Shown here: positions 7,812 through 16,833 of the stretch, piece after piece
How the letters are laid out: each line of letters begins with the position of its first letter
Position numbering within the stretch: position 1 is the stretch's first letter
Origin: Pseudomonas sp. CAN1
GTDB taxonomy: Bacteria > Pseudomonadota > Gammaproteobacteria > Pseudomonadales > Pseudomonadaceae
Length of the DNA stretch: 40,067 nucleotides
Direction: 5' to 3'
Assembly: GCF_030462585.1 (NCBI RefSeq)
Contig: NZ_JASMRU010000001.1
Coordinates: 572,350 to 612,416, forward strand
Made by a program: the position numbers and the translations under genes
The notes under the pieces: generated by a model
The model's input: the letters and a program-made list of their open reading frames with translations, nothing else
Database searches by the model: none
Told to the model about the DNA's origin: nothing

Positions 7812-8720
7812 TCAGTGTTTCCCGCTCAACTCCTCCCGCGCGAAGTCGACGAACAGCTGCGCCGGCTTGGTCAGCTGGGCGCGCTTGAGCCAGGCGGCGA
7901 CCAGGCCGGAGGTGCTGACCTCCTCGGCAACGTCCACCGTCACCACCTTCTTGCCGTCGTAGGTGCATTCGGAGTGCGGGCGGGTGACCAGCAAGGAGAA
8001 GCCGAAGCCCTGGCCGACCATGCCGCGCACCATCTCGATCGACGGCGAGCTGAAGGCGATGTGAGGGTTCAGCCCCAGCTCCTCGAAGATGCGCACGAAG
8101 TAGGTACGGCTGGGCTGCACGTCCAGCAGGATCATCGGCTCCAGCACCAGGTCGCGCAGGGACACCTTGTCCTGCTTGGCGAAGCGGTGGTTCTCCGGCA
8201 GCAGCGCGTAGGGGCGCTGGGCGGGCATCAGCGGGTCTGTGGAAATGGTGGCGTCGAGGTCGTGCTCATAGAGCAGCGCCAGGTCGAAGCGGCCGGCGGT
8301 CAGGCCCTGCACCAGCTCCTGCTGCTCGCCGTCGCTGATGCGGATTTCCACGCCGGGGTAGCGCTCGCGAAAGCCCGAGATCAGCCGCGGCAGGTAGAGC
8401 GGGGCGACCGTTTCGAAGCAGCCGATGTCGATCTGCCCAGCCACCACGTCGTTGTCGGCGAGGGCGTTCTGCTCGAACTCGTGGGCCATGCGCAGCAGTT
8501 CCTGCGCCTTGCGGTAGAAGCGCGCGCCACTGGGGGTGAGCGACACGCCCTGGGCGTGGTGGCGGATGAACAGCTGCACGCCGAAGCTCTCTTCCAGCCC
8601 CTTGATCGCCGTGGAGATGGACGGCTGTGCGATGTACAGCTTGCGCGACGCCTCGGCCACGCTGCCGCATTCCACGGTGGTCACGAAATACTTCAATTGC
8701 CGCAAGGTATAGGAAGCCAC
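7812..8720 (-). CDS. LysR-type transcriptional regulator, divergent to the amine cassette
   Basis: A 302-residue LysR-family activator/repressor. The N-terminal winged helix-turn-helix spans residues 1-62 (LRQLKYFVTTVECGSVAEA, then LYIAQPSISTAIKGLEE), followed by the usual linker helix and a periplasmic-binding-like effector domain (from about residue 92, GQIDIGCFETVAPLYLPRL, to the end). I chose the GTG at 8720 because the family N-terminus begins a few residues before the first helix and GAGG stands at proper distance upstream; longer readings add a non-homologous arginine-rich stretch. It is divergent from the nitrilase gene, the normal arrangement for a LysR regulator and its target operon, so it probably senses the amine or a product of the downstream pathway. 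Confidence 0.9.
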   Translation of the reverse strand: MASYTLRQLKYFVTTVECGSVAEASRKLYIAQPSISTAIKGLEESFGVQLFIRHHAQGVSLTPSGARFYRKAQELLRMAHEFEQNALADNDVVAGQIDIGCFETVAPLYLPRLISGFRERYPGVEIRISDGEQQELVQGLTAGRFDLALLYEHDLDATISTDPLMPAQRPYALLPENHRFAKQDKVSLRDLVLEPMILLDVQPSRTYFVRIFEELGLNPHIAFSSPSIEMVRGMVGQGFGFSLLVTRPHSECTYDGKKVVTVDVAEEVSTSGLVAAWLKRAQLTKPAQLFVDFAREELSGKH

Positions 8721-8924
8721 TGCACGCCTCGTTGATGCTTTTTTATACAAGATACCCCGTTGGGCCGGCCGGCGGGGGCGGCCCATGGCGAAGATTTTCC
8801 TCGCCGGGGACCACATTTTTCATGGCCTTGGCCGCCTGCTGCGACCCTCCGGGCGCGGGCATACTCCAGCACAGCGGGTGAAAACCCCCTGCAAATCCCG
8901 TACACGCAGCCTGGAGTAAAGCTC
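8721..8924. promoter_or_regulatory. Divergent control region of the LysR gene and nitrilase gene
   Basis: This 204-bp gap must hold both promoters. On the minus strand TATAAA near 8742-8747 is a possible -10 for the regulator. The interrupted palindrome GGCGA-N9-TCGCC around 8784-8802, of the size LysR proteins bind, is a candidate operator. No site is proven. GGAG eight bases before 8925 sets the nitrilase start. Confidence 0.4.
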
Positions 8925-9722
8925 ATGCGCATGGCCCTTTGGCAGACCTGCGGCCTCCCCGGCGATGTCGCCGGCAACCTCGAGCAACTGGAGCGCCAGG
9001 CGGGCGCCGCTGCCGCTGCCGGCGCGCAACTGCTGCTCTGCCCCGAGCTGTGGCTGGGCGGCTACAACGTGCCGCAACGGATGAACGAGCTGGCCGAAGC
9101 GGCGGACGGGCCGTCGGCCGCGCGCATCGGCGAGCTGGCGCAGCGCTTCGGGCTGGCCATCGCCTACGGCTACGCCGAACGCCATCCGCAGGGCGGCAAG
9201 CCGTACAACTCGGTGCAGGTGATCGGCCCGTCCGGCAACGCCCTGGGCCACTACCGCAAGGCGCACCTGTTCGGTGCCATGGAGCGCGAGGTGTTCAGCG
9301 CCGGCGATGTGCTGGAAGCGCCTTTCGACTTCGCCGGCTGGAGCATCGGCCTGCTGATCTGCTTCGACGTGGAGTACCCCGAGGCGGTGCGCACCCACGC
9401 GCTGAACGGCGCCGGGCTGATCCTCATTCCCACCGCGCTGACGCCCGAATACGGCGCGGTGCCGGGCGTGATAGTCCCGGCACGGGCGGTGGAGAACCAG
9501 CTGTTCGTCGCCTACTGCAACCACTGCGGCGTGGAGGACGGGCTGGCCTTCCTCGGCGGCTCCTGCATCGTCGCGCCGGATGGCGAACGGCTGGCTGCCG
9601 CCGGGCACGCGGAGAGTCTGCTGATTGTCGATCTCGACCCGCAGCAGCGCGCCCGCCAGGCCGCGACTTTCCCCTATCTGCCAGGCCGCCGGCCCGAGCT
9701 GTACGCTGCGCTGACCCGCTGA
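8925..9722 (+). CDS. Nitrilase-superfamily amidase (carbon-nitrogen hydrolase)
   Basis: A 265-residue cytoplasmic enzyme with the Glu-Lys-Cys triad of the nitrilase superfamily: Glu41 in LLLCPELWLGG, Lys112 in GHYRKAHLFG and Cys146 in GLLICFDVEYPEA. The family hydrolyses amides or carbamoyl groups (omega-amidases, N-carbamoyl amidohydrolases) more often than nitriles; the substrate here is not determined by these motifs. The ATG at 8925 has GGAG at eight bases and gives the family N-terminus (MRMALWQTCGLPGD). It is the first gene of the amine cassette and lies opposite the LysR gene. In context it could remove an amide or carbamoyl group from an amine or amino-acid intermediate. Confidence 0.88.
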   Translation: MRMALWQTCGLPGDVAGNLEQLERQAGAAAAAGAQLLLCPELWLGGYNVPQRMNELAEAADGPSAARIGELAQRFGLAIAYGYAERHPQGGKPYNSVQVIGPSGNALGHYRKAHLFGAMEREVFSAGDVLEAPFDFAGWSIGLLICFDVEYPEAVRTHALNGAGLILIPTALTPEYGAVPGVIVPARAVENQLFVAYCNHCGVEDGLAFLGGSCIVAPDGERLAAAGHAESLLIVDLDPQQRARQAATFPYLPGRRPELYAALTR

Positions 9723-9797
9723 CTACGGGCCCTGCAGCGGTGCGCAGGGGTGCACCGCAATGGCGCACAACGCTCCGGGCCGGTGCGTGGCTGCCCA

Positions 9798-9840
9798 GCT
9801 TTTTCATATATCCCGAAGACAAATTTAATAATTTTCCTTG
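9798..9840 (+). promoter_or_regulatory. AT-rich segment before the aldehyde dehydrogenase gene
   Basis: An unusually AT-rich stretch (CATATATCCC, then AAATTTAATAATTTTCC) in the 195-bp gap between the nitrilase and dehydrogenase genes. It could carry a sigma-70 promoter (TTTAATAAT as an extended -10), so the dehydrogenase onwards may have its own promoter. No motif is convincing enough to name. Confidence 0.3.
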
Positions 9841-9917
9841 GCAAGGCCTTGGGCGACCATCCAATCCACATTCGAACAACAACGTCCCTCGAGGGCGAGC
9901 GAAGCAGGAGTGCCCTG

Positions 9918-11411
9918 GTGTACGAGCTCAACGATTGGCGGCAGCGTGCTGCCCGGCAGACCTTCATCGACAGCGCGCTGATCGGCGGCCGCCGCGTGGC
10001 GGCGCAGGATGGCGCGACCTTCGCGGCCATCGACCCGGCGACCAATCGCCTGCTGGCCAATGTCGCTGCCTGTGGCGCAGCTGAAGTCGACGCCGCCGTG
10101 CGCGTCGCCCGCAAGGCCTTCGAAACGGGCCCGTGGGCGCGCATGGCGCCGCGTGAGCGCAAGGCCGTGCTGCAGAAGCTCGCCGAGCTGATGATGGCCA
10201 ACCGCGACGAACTGGCCCTGCTCGACACCCTGAACATGGGCAAGCCGGTGATGGACGCCTGGAACATTGACGTGCCCGGCGCTGCCGGCGTGTTCTCCTG
10301 GTACGCGGAAAGCCTCGACAAGCTCTACGACCAGGTCGCGCCGACCGCGCAGAACGCCCTGGCTACCATCACCCGCACGCCGCTGGGCGTGATCGGCGCC
10401 GTGGTGCCGTGGAACTTCCCCCTCGACATGGCCGCCTGGAAGCTGGCGCCAGCGCTGGCTGCCGGCAACTCCGTGGTGCTCAAGCCCGCCGAGCAGTCGC
10501 CGTTCTCCGCCCTGCGCCTGGCCGAGCTGGCGCTGGAAGCCGGCATCCCCGAGGGCGTGCTGAACGTCGTTCCGGGCCTGGGCGAAACCGCCGGCAAGGC
10601 CCTGGGCCTGCACCCGGACGTGGACGCCCTGGTGTTCACTGGTTCGACCCAGGTCGGCAAGTACTTCATGCAGTATTCCGCGCAGTCCAACCTCAAGCAG
10701 GTCTGGCTGGAGTGTGGCGGCAAGAGCCCGAACCTGGTGTTCGCCGACTGCCGTGATCTGGACCTGGCCGCCGAGAAGGCCGCCTTCGGCATCTTCTTCA
10801 ACCAGGGCGAAGTCTGCTCGGCCAACTCGCGCCTGCTGGTGGAGCGTTCGATCCACGACGAGTTCGTCGAACGCCTGATCGCCAAGGCCCGCGACTGGGC
10901 GCCGGGCGACCCGCTGGACCCGGCCAGCCGCGCCGGCTCCATCGTCGACAACAAGCAGACCGCCGGCATCATGGCCTGCATCGACCGCGCCCAGAGCGAC
11001 GGCGCGCAGCTCGCCTGCGGTGGCCACCAGCTGAGCTTCAACGGCTCGGACAACTTCATCGAGCCGACCATCTTCACCGGCGTGCGCCCGGATCAATCCC
11101 TGGCCCGCGACGAAGTGTTCGGCCCGGTGCTTGCAGTCATCCCCTTCGACAGCGAAGAAGAAGCCGTGCGCCTGGCCAACGACAGCATCTACGGCCTCGC
11201 CGCCTCCCTGTGGAGCGACGACCTTCACCGCGCCCACCGTGTGGCGCGCAAGCTGAACGCCGGCACCGTGTCGGTGAACACCGTTGACGCGCTGGACCCG
11301 GCGATTCCGTTCGGTGGCGGCAAGCAGTCCGGCTTCGGCCGCGACCTCTCGCTGCATTCCTTCGATAAATACACGCAGCTCAAGACCACCTGGTTCCAGC
11401 TGCGCGACTGA
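9918..11411 (+). CDS. Aldehyde dehydrogenase, PuuC/PauC type
   Basis: A 497-residue NAD(P)-dependent aldehyde dehydrogenase. Key residues are Asn166 (VVPWNFPL), Glu265 (LECGGKSPN) and the nucleophile Cys300 (NQGEVCSANS); TGSTQVGK is the cofactor-site loop. The overall sequence resembles PuuC/PauC (KauB) enzymes that oxidise amino-aldehydes and gamma-glutamyl-gamma-aminobutyraldehyde in polyamine breakdown. I chose the GTG at 9918 (AGGAG seven bases upstream), which gives the usual family length; the longer in-frame reading from 9750 crosses the AT-rich gap. Position ahead of a SpuC-type aminotransferase supports a role in oxidising the aldehyde that enzyme makes. Confidence 0.92.
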   Translation: MYELNDWRQRAARQTFIDSALIGGRRVAAQDGATFAAIDPATNRLLANVAACGAAEVDAAVRVARKAFETGPWARMAPRERKAVLQKLAELMMANRDELALLDTLNMGKPVMDAWNIDVPGAAGVFSWYAESLDKLYDQVAPTAQNALATITRTPLGVIGAVVPWNFPLDMAAWKLAPALAAGNSVVLKPAEQSPFSALRLAELALEAGIPEGVLNVVPGLGETAGKALGLHPDVDALVFTGSTQVGKYFMQYSAQSNLKQVWLECGGKSPNLVFADCRDLDLAAEKAAFGIFFNQGEVCSANSRLLVERSIHDEFVERLIAKARDWAPGDPLDPASRAGSIVDNKQTAGIMACIDRAQSDGAQLACGGHQLSFNGSDNFIEPTIFTGVRPDQSLARDEVFGPVLAVIPFDSEEEAVRLANDSIYGLAASLWSDDLHRAHRVARKLNAGTVSVNTVDALDPAIPFGGGKQSGFGRDLSLHSFDKYTQLKTTWFQLRD

Positions 11412-11582
11412 TACAAGACAGGCTGCCGGGCTAAAACTCGGCGCCTGAGCAACGCCCGAATTCCTAACCGAACCGTTCGAGACGGCCGGTGAGACTGCCT
11501 AGGTAAGTCCGTCGCCCTCGATCCCCTGAAGACCCCTCAGGCCGGCTGCCGGAGCACCGCCGAGGGATAGAGGAGAAAGTCG

Positions 11583-12965
11583 ATGACCGACCAGAAGAGA
11601 GCGCCACGTGATACCCGCGAATACCAGAAAGCGGACGCGGCCCACCACATCCATGCCTTCCTCGACCAGAAGGCGCTGAACGCCGAAGGCCCGCGCGTGA
11701 TGGTGCGCGGCGAAGGCCTGCACCTCTGGGACAACGATGGCAACAAGTACATCGACGGCATGTCCGGCCTGTGGTGCACCAACCTGGGCTACGGCCGCAA
11801 GGACCTGACCGCCGCCGCCACCGCCCAGCTGGACGAACTGCCGTACTACAACATGTTCTTCCACACCACCCACCCGGCGGTGATCGAGCTTTCCGAAACC
11901 CTCTTCAGCCTGCTGCCCGACCACTACAGCCACGCGATCTACACCAACTCCGGCTCCGAGGCCAACGAGGTGCTGATCCGTACCGTGCGCCGCTTCTGGC
12001 AGATCGAAGGCAAGCCGCAGAAGAAGATCATGATCGGCCGCTGGAACGGCTACCACGGCTCCACCCTGGCGGCCACCGCGCTGGGCGGCATGAAGTTCAT
12101 GCACGAGATGGGCGGCCTGATCCCGGATATCGCGCACATCGACGAACCCTACTTCTTCGCTGCCGGCGGTGACCTGACCCCGGCCGAGTTCGGCCGTCGC
12201 TGCGCGCTGCAGCTGGAAGAAAAGATCCTCGAGCTGGGCGCCGACAACGTCGCCGGCTTCATCGCCGAACCCTTCCAGGGCGCTGGCGGCATGATCTTCC
12301 CGCCGGAAAGCTACTGGCCGGAAATCCAGCGCATCTGCCGTCAGTACGACGTGCTGCTGTGCGCCGACGAAGTGATCGGCGGCTTCGGCCGTACCGGCGA
12401 GTGGTTCGCCCACCAGCACTTCGGCTTCCAGCCCGACACCCTGTCCATCGCCAAGGGCCTGACCAGCGGCTACATCCCCATGGGCGGCCTGGTGCTGAGC
12501 AAGCGCATCGCCCAGGCGCTGGTGGAAGAGGGCGGCGTGTTCGCCCACGGCCTGACCTACTCCGGCCACCCGGTGGCGGCAGCGGTGGCGGTCGCCAACC
12601 TGCGCGCACTGCGTGACGAGGGCTGGGTGAATGCGGTGAAGAACGACACCGGCCCCTACCTGCAGCAGTGCCTGCGCGAAGTCTTCGGCAACCACCCGCT
12701 GGTGGGCGATATCCAGGGCACCGGCTTCGTTGCCGCGCTGCAGTTCGTCCAGGACAAGGCCACCCGCAAGCGCTTCGACAACGAGAACGACATCGCCTGG
12801 CGCTGCCGCACCATCGGCTTCGAGGAGGGCCTGATCATCCGTTCCACCCTCGGCCGCATGATCATGGCCCCGGCGCTGGTCGCCGGCCGTGCCGAGATCG
12901 ACGAGCTGGTCGACAAGACCCGCCGCGCGGTTGACCGCACGGCCCAGGAAATCGGCGTGCTGTAA
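11583..12965 (+). CDS. Class III aminotransferase, SpuC-like (putrescine/omega-amine type)
   Basis: A 460-residue PLP-dependent omega-aminotransferase. Visible features are the substrate-pocket segment GMSGLWCTNLGYGR, the phosphate-binding NSGSEAN (122-128), the aromatic stacking region GRWNGYHGS, Asp262 in CADEVIGGFGRTGEW, and Lys291 in SIAKGLTSGYIPMGG, which forms the Schiff base. It is close in pattern to SpuC-type putrescine:pyruvate aminotransferases over its whole length. It would turn a terminal primary amine into an aldehyde, with the preceding dehydrogenase as next step. AGGAG seven bases before the ATG fixes the start. The 171-bp gap before it holds no gene or clear terminator. Confidence 0.92.
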   Translation: MTDQKRAPRDTREYQKADAAHHIHAFLDQKALNAEGPRVMVRGEGLHLWDNDGNKYIDGMSGLWCTNLGYGRKDLTAAATAQLDELPYYNMFFHTTHPAVIELSETLFSLLPDHYSHAIYTNSGSEANEVLIRTVRRFWQIEGKPQKKIMIGRWNGYHGSTLAATALGGMKFMHEMGGLIPDIAHIDEPYFFAAGGDLTPAEFGRRCALQLEEKILELGADNVAGFIAEPFQGAGGMIFPPESYWPEIQRICRQYDVLLCADEVIGGFGRTGEWFAHQHFGFQPDTLSIAKGLTSGYIPMGGLVLSKRIAQALVEEGGVFAHGLTYSGHPVAAAVAVANLRALRDEGWVNAVKNDTGPYLQQCLREVFGNHPLVGDIQGTGFVAALQFVQDKATRKRFDNENDIAWRCRTIGFEEGLIIRSTLGRMIMAPALVAGRAEIDELVDKTRRAVDRTAQEIGVL

Positions 12966-12980
12966 GGCGCCGGAGCCGAC

Positions 12981-13058
12981 TGTAGGACGCATAACGCGCC
13001 AGCGTTATCCGCCGTGGATTGACCGGCGGATAACCCATTCCGGGTTATGCGCCCTACG
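12981..13058. repeat. GCGGATAAC repeat pair (family C, copy 1)
   Basis: Begins GTAGGACGCATAACGCG and ends GGGTTATGCGCCCTAC, with GTTATCCGCCG and CGGCGGATAAC at the centre around a nine-base spacer. The result is a long imperfect palindrome built of two smaller hairpins. Related copies are at 16834-16924 and 19172-19248. Confidence 0.85.
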
Positions 13059-13189
13059 GCTCCACGAATACCTGATAACAACGCCGCGAGCGCAAAGACG
13101 CCCGCGCGATGGAACCCTTTTGCCCGGCTTCTGGCCGGGGGTACTGCCCAGCAACACAACAACGCCAATCCGGCTGTGGGAGTCGTTCC

Positions 13190-14236
13190 ATGAAAGTGTC
13201 CTTGCTCACGCGCATCTCCATCACCTGTGCCCTTGCCGCTGCTGTCAGCAGTGTTCAAGCACAGTCCCAAAGCATCACCGTCATCTCCTTCGGCGGCGCC
13301 ACCAAGGCGGCCCAGGAGCAGGCCTACTTCAAGCCCTTCGAGGCCAGCGGCGCCGGCAAGATCGTCGCCGGGGAATACAACGGCGAGATGGCCAAGGTGA
13401 AAGCCATGGTCGACGTCGGCAAGGTCACCTGGGACGTGGTCGAGGTGGAAAGCCCCGAGCTGCTGCGTGGTTGCGACGAAGGCCTGTTCGAACACATCGA
13501 CCCGGCGGCCATCGGCGACGCGAAGAACTTCGTCCCCGGCACCCTCAGCGAGTGCGGCGTGGCCACCTACGTCTGGTCCATGGTCATGGCCTACAACGGC
13601 GCCAAGGTCGCCAAGGCTCCGCAGTCCTGGGCCGACTTCTGGAACACCACTGAATATCCAGGCAAGCGCGGCCTGCGCAAGGGCGCCAAGTACACCCTGG
13701 AGATCGCCCTGCTGGCCGACGGCGTGAAACAGGAAGATCTCTACAAGGTGCTCGGCACCAAGGAAGGCGTCGACCGTGCCTTCGCCAAGCTCGACCAGCT
13801 CAAGGGCAACATCCAGTGGTGGGAAGCCGGCGCGCAACCGCCGCAGTGGCTGGCCGCCGGTGACGTGGTGATGAGCGCCGCCTATAACGGCCGCATCGCC
13901 GCCGCGCAGAAGGAAGGTGTGAAGCTGGGCATCGTCTGGCCGGGCAGCCTGTATGACCCGGAATACTGGGCCGTGGTGAAGGGCACGCCGAACAAGGCGC
14001 TGGCCGAGAAGTTCATCGCTTTCGCCAGCCAGCCGCAAACCCAGAAGACCTTCTCCGAGAACATCCCCTACGGCCCGGTGCACAAAGGCACGCTGGACCT
14101 GTTGCCGGCGGACGTGCGCGATGCGCTGCCCACCGCGCCGGCCAACCTCGAAGGCGCCCGTTCGGTGGACGCGGCCTTCTGGGTCGACCACGGCGAAGAG
14201 CTTGAACAGCGCTTCAACGCCTGGGCCGCCCGCTGA
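13190..14236 (+). CDS. Polyamine-type periplasmic binding protein, orphan
   Basis: A 348-residue substrate-binding protein of the PotD/PotF class (cluster D). A signal peptide covers residues 1-25 (MKVSLLTRISITCALAAAV, ending VQAQ), followed directly by the first strand ITVISFGGATKAAQEQ. The hinge and pocket region includes WWEAGAQPPQWLAAGDVVMSA and the tail ends with a family-typical helix. These proteins normally feed an ABC importer, but no permease or ATPase gene lies nearby: an NCS1 permease follows instead. It may share a distant ABC transporter or act as a sensor. GGAG seven bases before the ATG supports 13190; the reading from 13109 has no signal peptide at its start. Confidence 0.88.
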   Translation: MKVSLLTRISITCALAAAVSSVQAQSQSITVISFGGATKAAQEQAYFKPFEASGAGKIVAGEYNGEMAKVKAMVDVGKVTWDVVEVESPELLRGCDEGLFEHIDPAAIGDAKNFVPGTLSECGVATYVWSMVMAYNGAKVAKAPQSWADFWNTTEYPGKRGLRKGAKYTLEIALLADGVKQEDLYKVLGTKEGVDRAFAKLDQLKGNIQWWEAGAQPPQWLAAGDVVMSAAYNGRIAAAQKEGVKLGIVWPGSLYDPEYWAVVKGTPNKALAEKFIAFASQPQTQKTFSENIPYGPVHKGTLDLLPADVRDALPTAPANLEGARSVDAAFWVDHGEELEQRFNAWAAR

Positions 14237-14302
14237 TCCTTTCCTGATCCAAGCCCGGCGCTCGCGCCGGGCCTGCCTTGCCAACGACGCGTGAGAATCA
14301 CA

Positions 14303-15694
14303 ATGACAACGACGCAAAACCAGGCGACGACCCTGGAGCTGAGCACCATCCAGCCCATCGCCGCACACGAACGACACGGCCGCGCCCGCGACCTCTTCAC
14401 CATCTGGTTCGGCAGCAACATCATGCTGCTGACCGTGGTCACCGGCGCCCTGGCGGTCACCGTGTTCAAGCTGCCGTTCTTCGCCGCCGTGCTGGCGCTG
14501 GTGCTCGGCAACCTGGTGGGTGGCGTGTTCATGGCCCTGCACTCGGCCCAGGGCCCGCAGCTGGGCGTGCCGCAGATGGTGCAGACCCGCGGCCAGTTCG
14601 GCTCCTTCGGCTCACTCCTGGTGGTCGCCCTGGTGGTGATCATGTACCTGGGCTTCTTCGCCTCCAACCTGGTGCTCGGCGGCCAGGCGCTGCATGCGCG
14701 CTACGAGGTGATCGGCACCAATACCGGCATCCTGCTGGTGGGCACGATCAGCGTGATCGCCACGGTGTTCGGCTACCGCCTGATCCACGGCTACACCCGT
14801 GTGATGTCCTGGCTGTCCGGCGCGGTGCTGCTGGTCAGCTTCGTCTGGCTGGTGTTCGTCCACGGCCTGCCGGCGGACCTGCTGCAGCGCAACGAGAACA
14901 ACATCCCCGGCTTCCTCGGCGCGCTGTCCATCGCCGCGCTGTGGCAATTGGCGTATGCGCCCTACGTTTCCGACTACTCGCGCTACATGCCGCAGGGCAC
15001 CGGTTCGCGCACCGCATTCTGGTCCAGCTACTGGGGCTGCTGTCTGGGTTCGATCCTGCCGATGCTGCTGGGCGTGCTGGTTGGCCTTTCGGTTGGCGAG
15101 GGCGACGTCATCGCCGGCCTGATCGAGATGACCGGTGGCTTCAGCGCCGTCATGGTCGCGGTGTTCTCCATCGGCATCGCCGCCACCAACTCGATGAACC
15201 TGTACTGCGGCACCCTCTCGGCCATCACCGTCGGCCAGACGCTGATTCCCGCCTGGTCGGCCAAGGCCGGCTGGCGCGCGGTGATCGCCCTGGCGCTGTT
15301 CGGCGGTTCGCTGACCATCGCCCTGCTCGGCCAGGACAACTTCATGGCCAACTACACCAACTTCATCCTGCTGCTGCTCTACGTGCTGGTGCCCTGGAGC
15401 GCGATCAACCTGGTCGACTACTACCTGATCGCCCATGGCGAGTACGACGTGCTGTCGTTCTTCCGGCGTGACGGCGGCATCTACGGCACCTTCAACTGGA
15501 CCGCGGTGAACTGCTACATCCTCGGCATCCTGGTGCAGGTTCCGTTCATGTCCACCGCGCTCTACACCGGCGCCGCGGCGCAGGCCATGAACGGTGCGGA
15601 CATCTCCTGGGTGGTCGGCCTGGGCGTGGTCTCGCCGGTCTACTGGCTGTTCAGCCGCAAGCGCCAGCGTGCACTGAAGGCGGCCCGCGCATGA
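14303..15694 (+). CDS. NCS1-family permease (cytosine/purine/allantoin type)
   Basis: A 463-residue inner-membrane transporter with about 12 hydrophobic helices. The conserved first-helix segment FTIWFGSNIMLLTVVTGAL and the QLGVPQMVQTRGQFGSFGS loop are typical of NCS1 (CodB-like) nucleobase or cation symporters. The family imports cytosine, purines, allantoin, hydantoins, thiamine precursors and similar compounds; the substrate here is not evident, and the genetic setting suggests an amine-derived compound. The ATG at 14303 is used; an in-frame GTG four codons earlier lacks a ribosome site. Its TGA overlaps the ATG of the next gene by four bases, so permease and amidohydrolase are translationally coupled. 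Confidence 0.9.
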   Translation: MTTTQNQATTLELSTIQPIAAHERHGRARDLFTIWFGSNIMLLTVVTGALAVTVFKLPFFAAVLALVLGNLVGGVFMALHSAQGPQLGVPQMVQTRGQFGSFGSLLVVALVVIMYLGFFASNLVLGGQALHARYEVIGTNTGILLVGTISVIATVFGYRLIHGYTRVMSWLSGAVLLVSFVWLVFVHGLPADLLQRNENNIPGFLGALSIAALWQLAYAPYVSDYSRYMPQGTGSRTAFWSSYWGCCLGSILPMLLGVLVGLSVGEGDVIAGLIEMTGGFSAVMVAVFSIGIAATNSMNLYCGTLSAITVGQTLIPAWSAKAGWRAVIALALFGGSLTIALLGQDNFMANYTNFILLLLYVLVPWSAINLVDYYLIAHGEYDVLSFFRRDGGIYGTFNWTAVNCYILGILVQVPFMSTALYTGAAAQAMNGADISWVVGLGVVSPVYWLFSRKRQRALKAARA

Positions 15695-16803
15695 GCCGCC
15701 GCACCGGGTTCTTCTTCGACGAACGCTGCTTCTGGCACGCGACTGGGCTGCATGCGCTGATCCTTCCCGTCGGTGGCTGGCTGCAGCCGCCGGTGGGCGC
15801 CGGCCACGCCGAGTCGCCAGAGAGCAAGCGCCGGCTGAAAAGCCTGATGGACGTCTCCGGGCTGAGCGCCCAGCTGCACCTGTCCAGCGCGCCGCTGGCC
15901 AGCGAGGAAGACCTGCTGCGGGTACACCCGGCCAGCTACCTGGAGCGTTTCAAGGCTTACAGCGAAGTCGGCCACGGCGACATGGGCGAGGAGACCATGG
16001 TCAGCCACGGCACCTACGACATCGCCCGGCAGTCCGCCGGCCTGACCATCGCCGCCGTTGATGCGGTATTGCGTGGTGAGCTGGACAACGCCTATGCGCT
16101 GTCCCGTCCGCCGGGCCACCACTGCCTGCCGGATCGTGGCATGGGCTTCTGCTACCTGGCGAACATCGCCGTGGCGGTGGAGACGGCCAAGGCCCGCCAT
16201 GGCATCCAGCGCGTAGCGGTGCTCGACTGGGACGTGCACCACGGCAACGGCACCGAGGCGATCTTCTACGGCCGCGACGACGTGCTGACCCTGTCGATCC
16301 ACCAGGCCGACTGCTATCCCACCGGCAGCGGTGCGGTGGGCGATATCGGCGAGGGCGCGGGCAAGGGCTACAACCTCAACGTGCCGCTTTATCCGGGCAG
16401 CGGTGACGACGCTTACCGCGTAGCCATGGAAACCATCATCGTGCCGGCGCTGGAGCGCTTCCAGCCCGAGCTGATCGTGGTCGCCAGCGGCTTCGACGCC
16501 AACGGAGTGGACCCGCTGGCGCGCATGCTCGCCCACAGCGAGACCTTCCGCTTCATGACCGCCGCCGTGCGCGACGCTGCCGAGCGCCTGTGCAACGGGC
16601 GCCTGGTGGTGGTCCATGAAGGCGGTTACGCGGAAGCCTACGTGCCGTTCTGCGGTCATGCGGTGATCGAGGAAATGGCCGGCGTGCGCACCGCAGTGGT
16701 CGACCCCTTCCTGCCGATGCTCGAAGGCCAGCAGCCTGACGCGGACTTCCGCGCCTTCCAGCGCCAGGCGCTGGAGCGGATGGCGGCGAAGCTGCTCGGC
16801 TGA
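15691..16803 (+). CDS. HDAC-like amidohydrolase (acetylpolyamine amidohydrolase family)
   Basis: A 370-residue zinc-dependent deacetylase of the class II HDAC/AphA fold. The tandem catalytic histidines His143-His144 are in RPPGHHCLPDRGMGF, the zinc ligands Asp181 and His183 in LDWDVHHGNGTEA and Asp269 in VASGFDANGVDP, and the transition-state tyrosine Tyr313 in HEGGYAEAYVP. Bacterial members remove acetyl groups from N-acetylputrescine, N-acetylcadaverine and other acylated amines. Coupled to the permease by an ATGA overlap, so it probably acts on the imported compound in the cytoplasm. P. aeruginosa AphA likewise neighbours a polyamine-type binding protein (PA1410), which supports the reading. 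Exact substrate not known. Confidence 0.92.
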   Translation: MSRRTGFFFDERCFWHATGLHALILPVGGWLQPPVGAGHAESPESKRRLKSLMDVSGLSAQLHLSSAPLASEEDLLRVHPASYLERFKAYSEVGHGDMGEETMVSHGTYDIARQSAGLTIAAVDAVLRGELDNAYALSRPPGHHCLPDRGMGFCYLANIAVAVETAKARHGIQRVAVLDWDVHHGNGTEAIFYGRDDVLTLSIHQADCYPTGSGAVGDIGEGAGKGYNLNVPLYPGSGDDAYRVAMETIIVPALERFQPELIVVASGFDANGVDPLARMLAHSETFRFMTAAVRDAAERLCNGRLVVVHEGGYAEAYVPFCGHAVIEEMAGVRTAVVDPFLPMLEGQQPDADFRAFQRQALERMAAKLLG

Positions 16804-16833
16804 TGATGCGAGGATAGGGATTGGCGATGTAAC

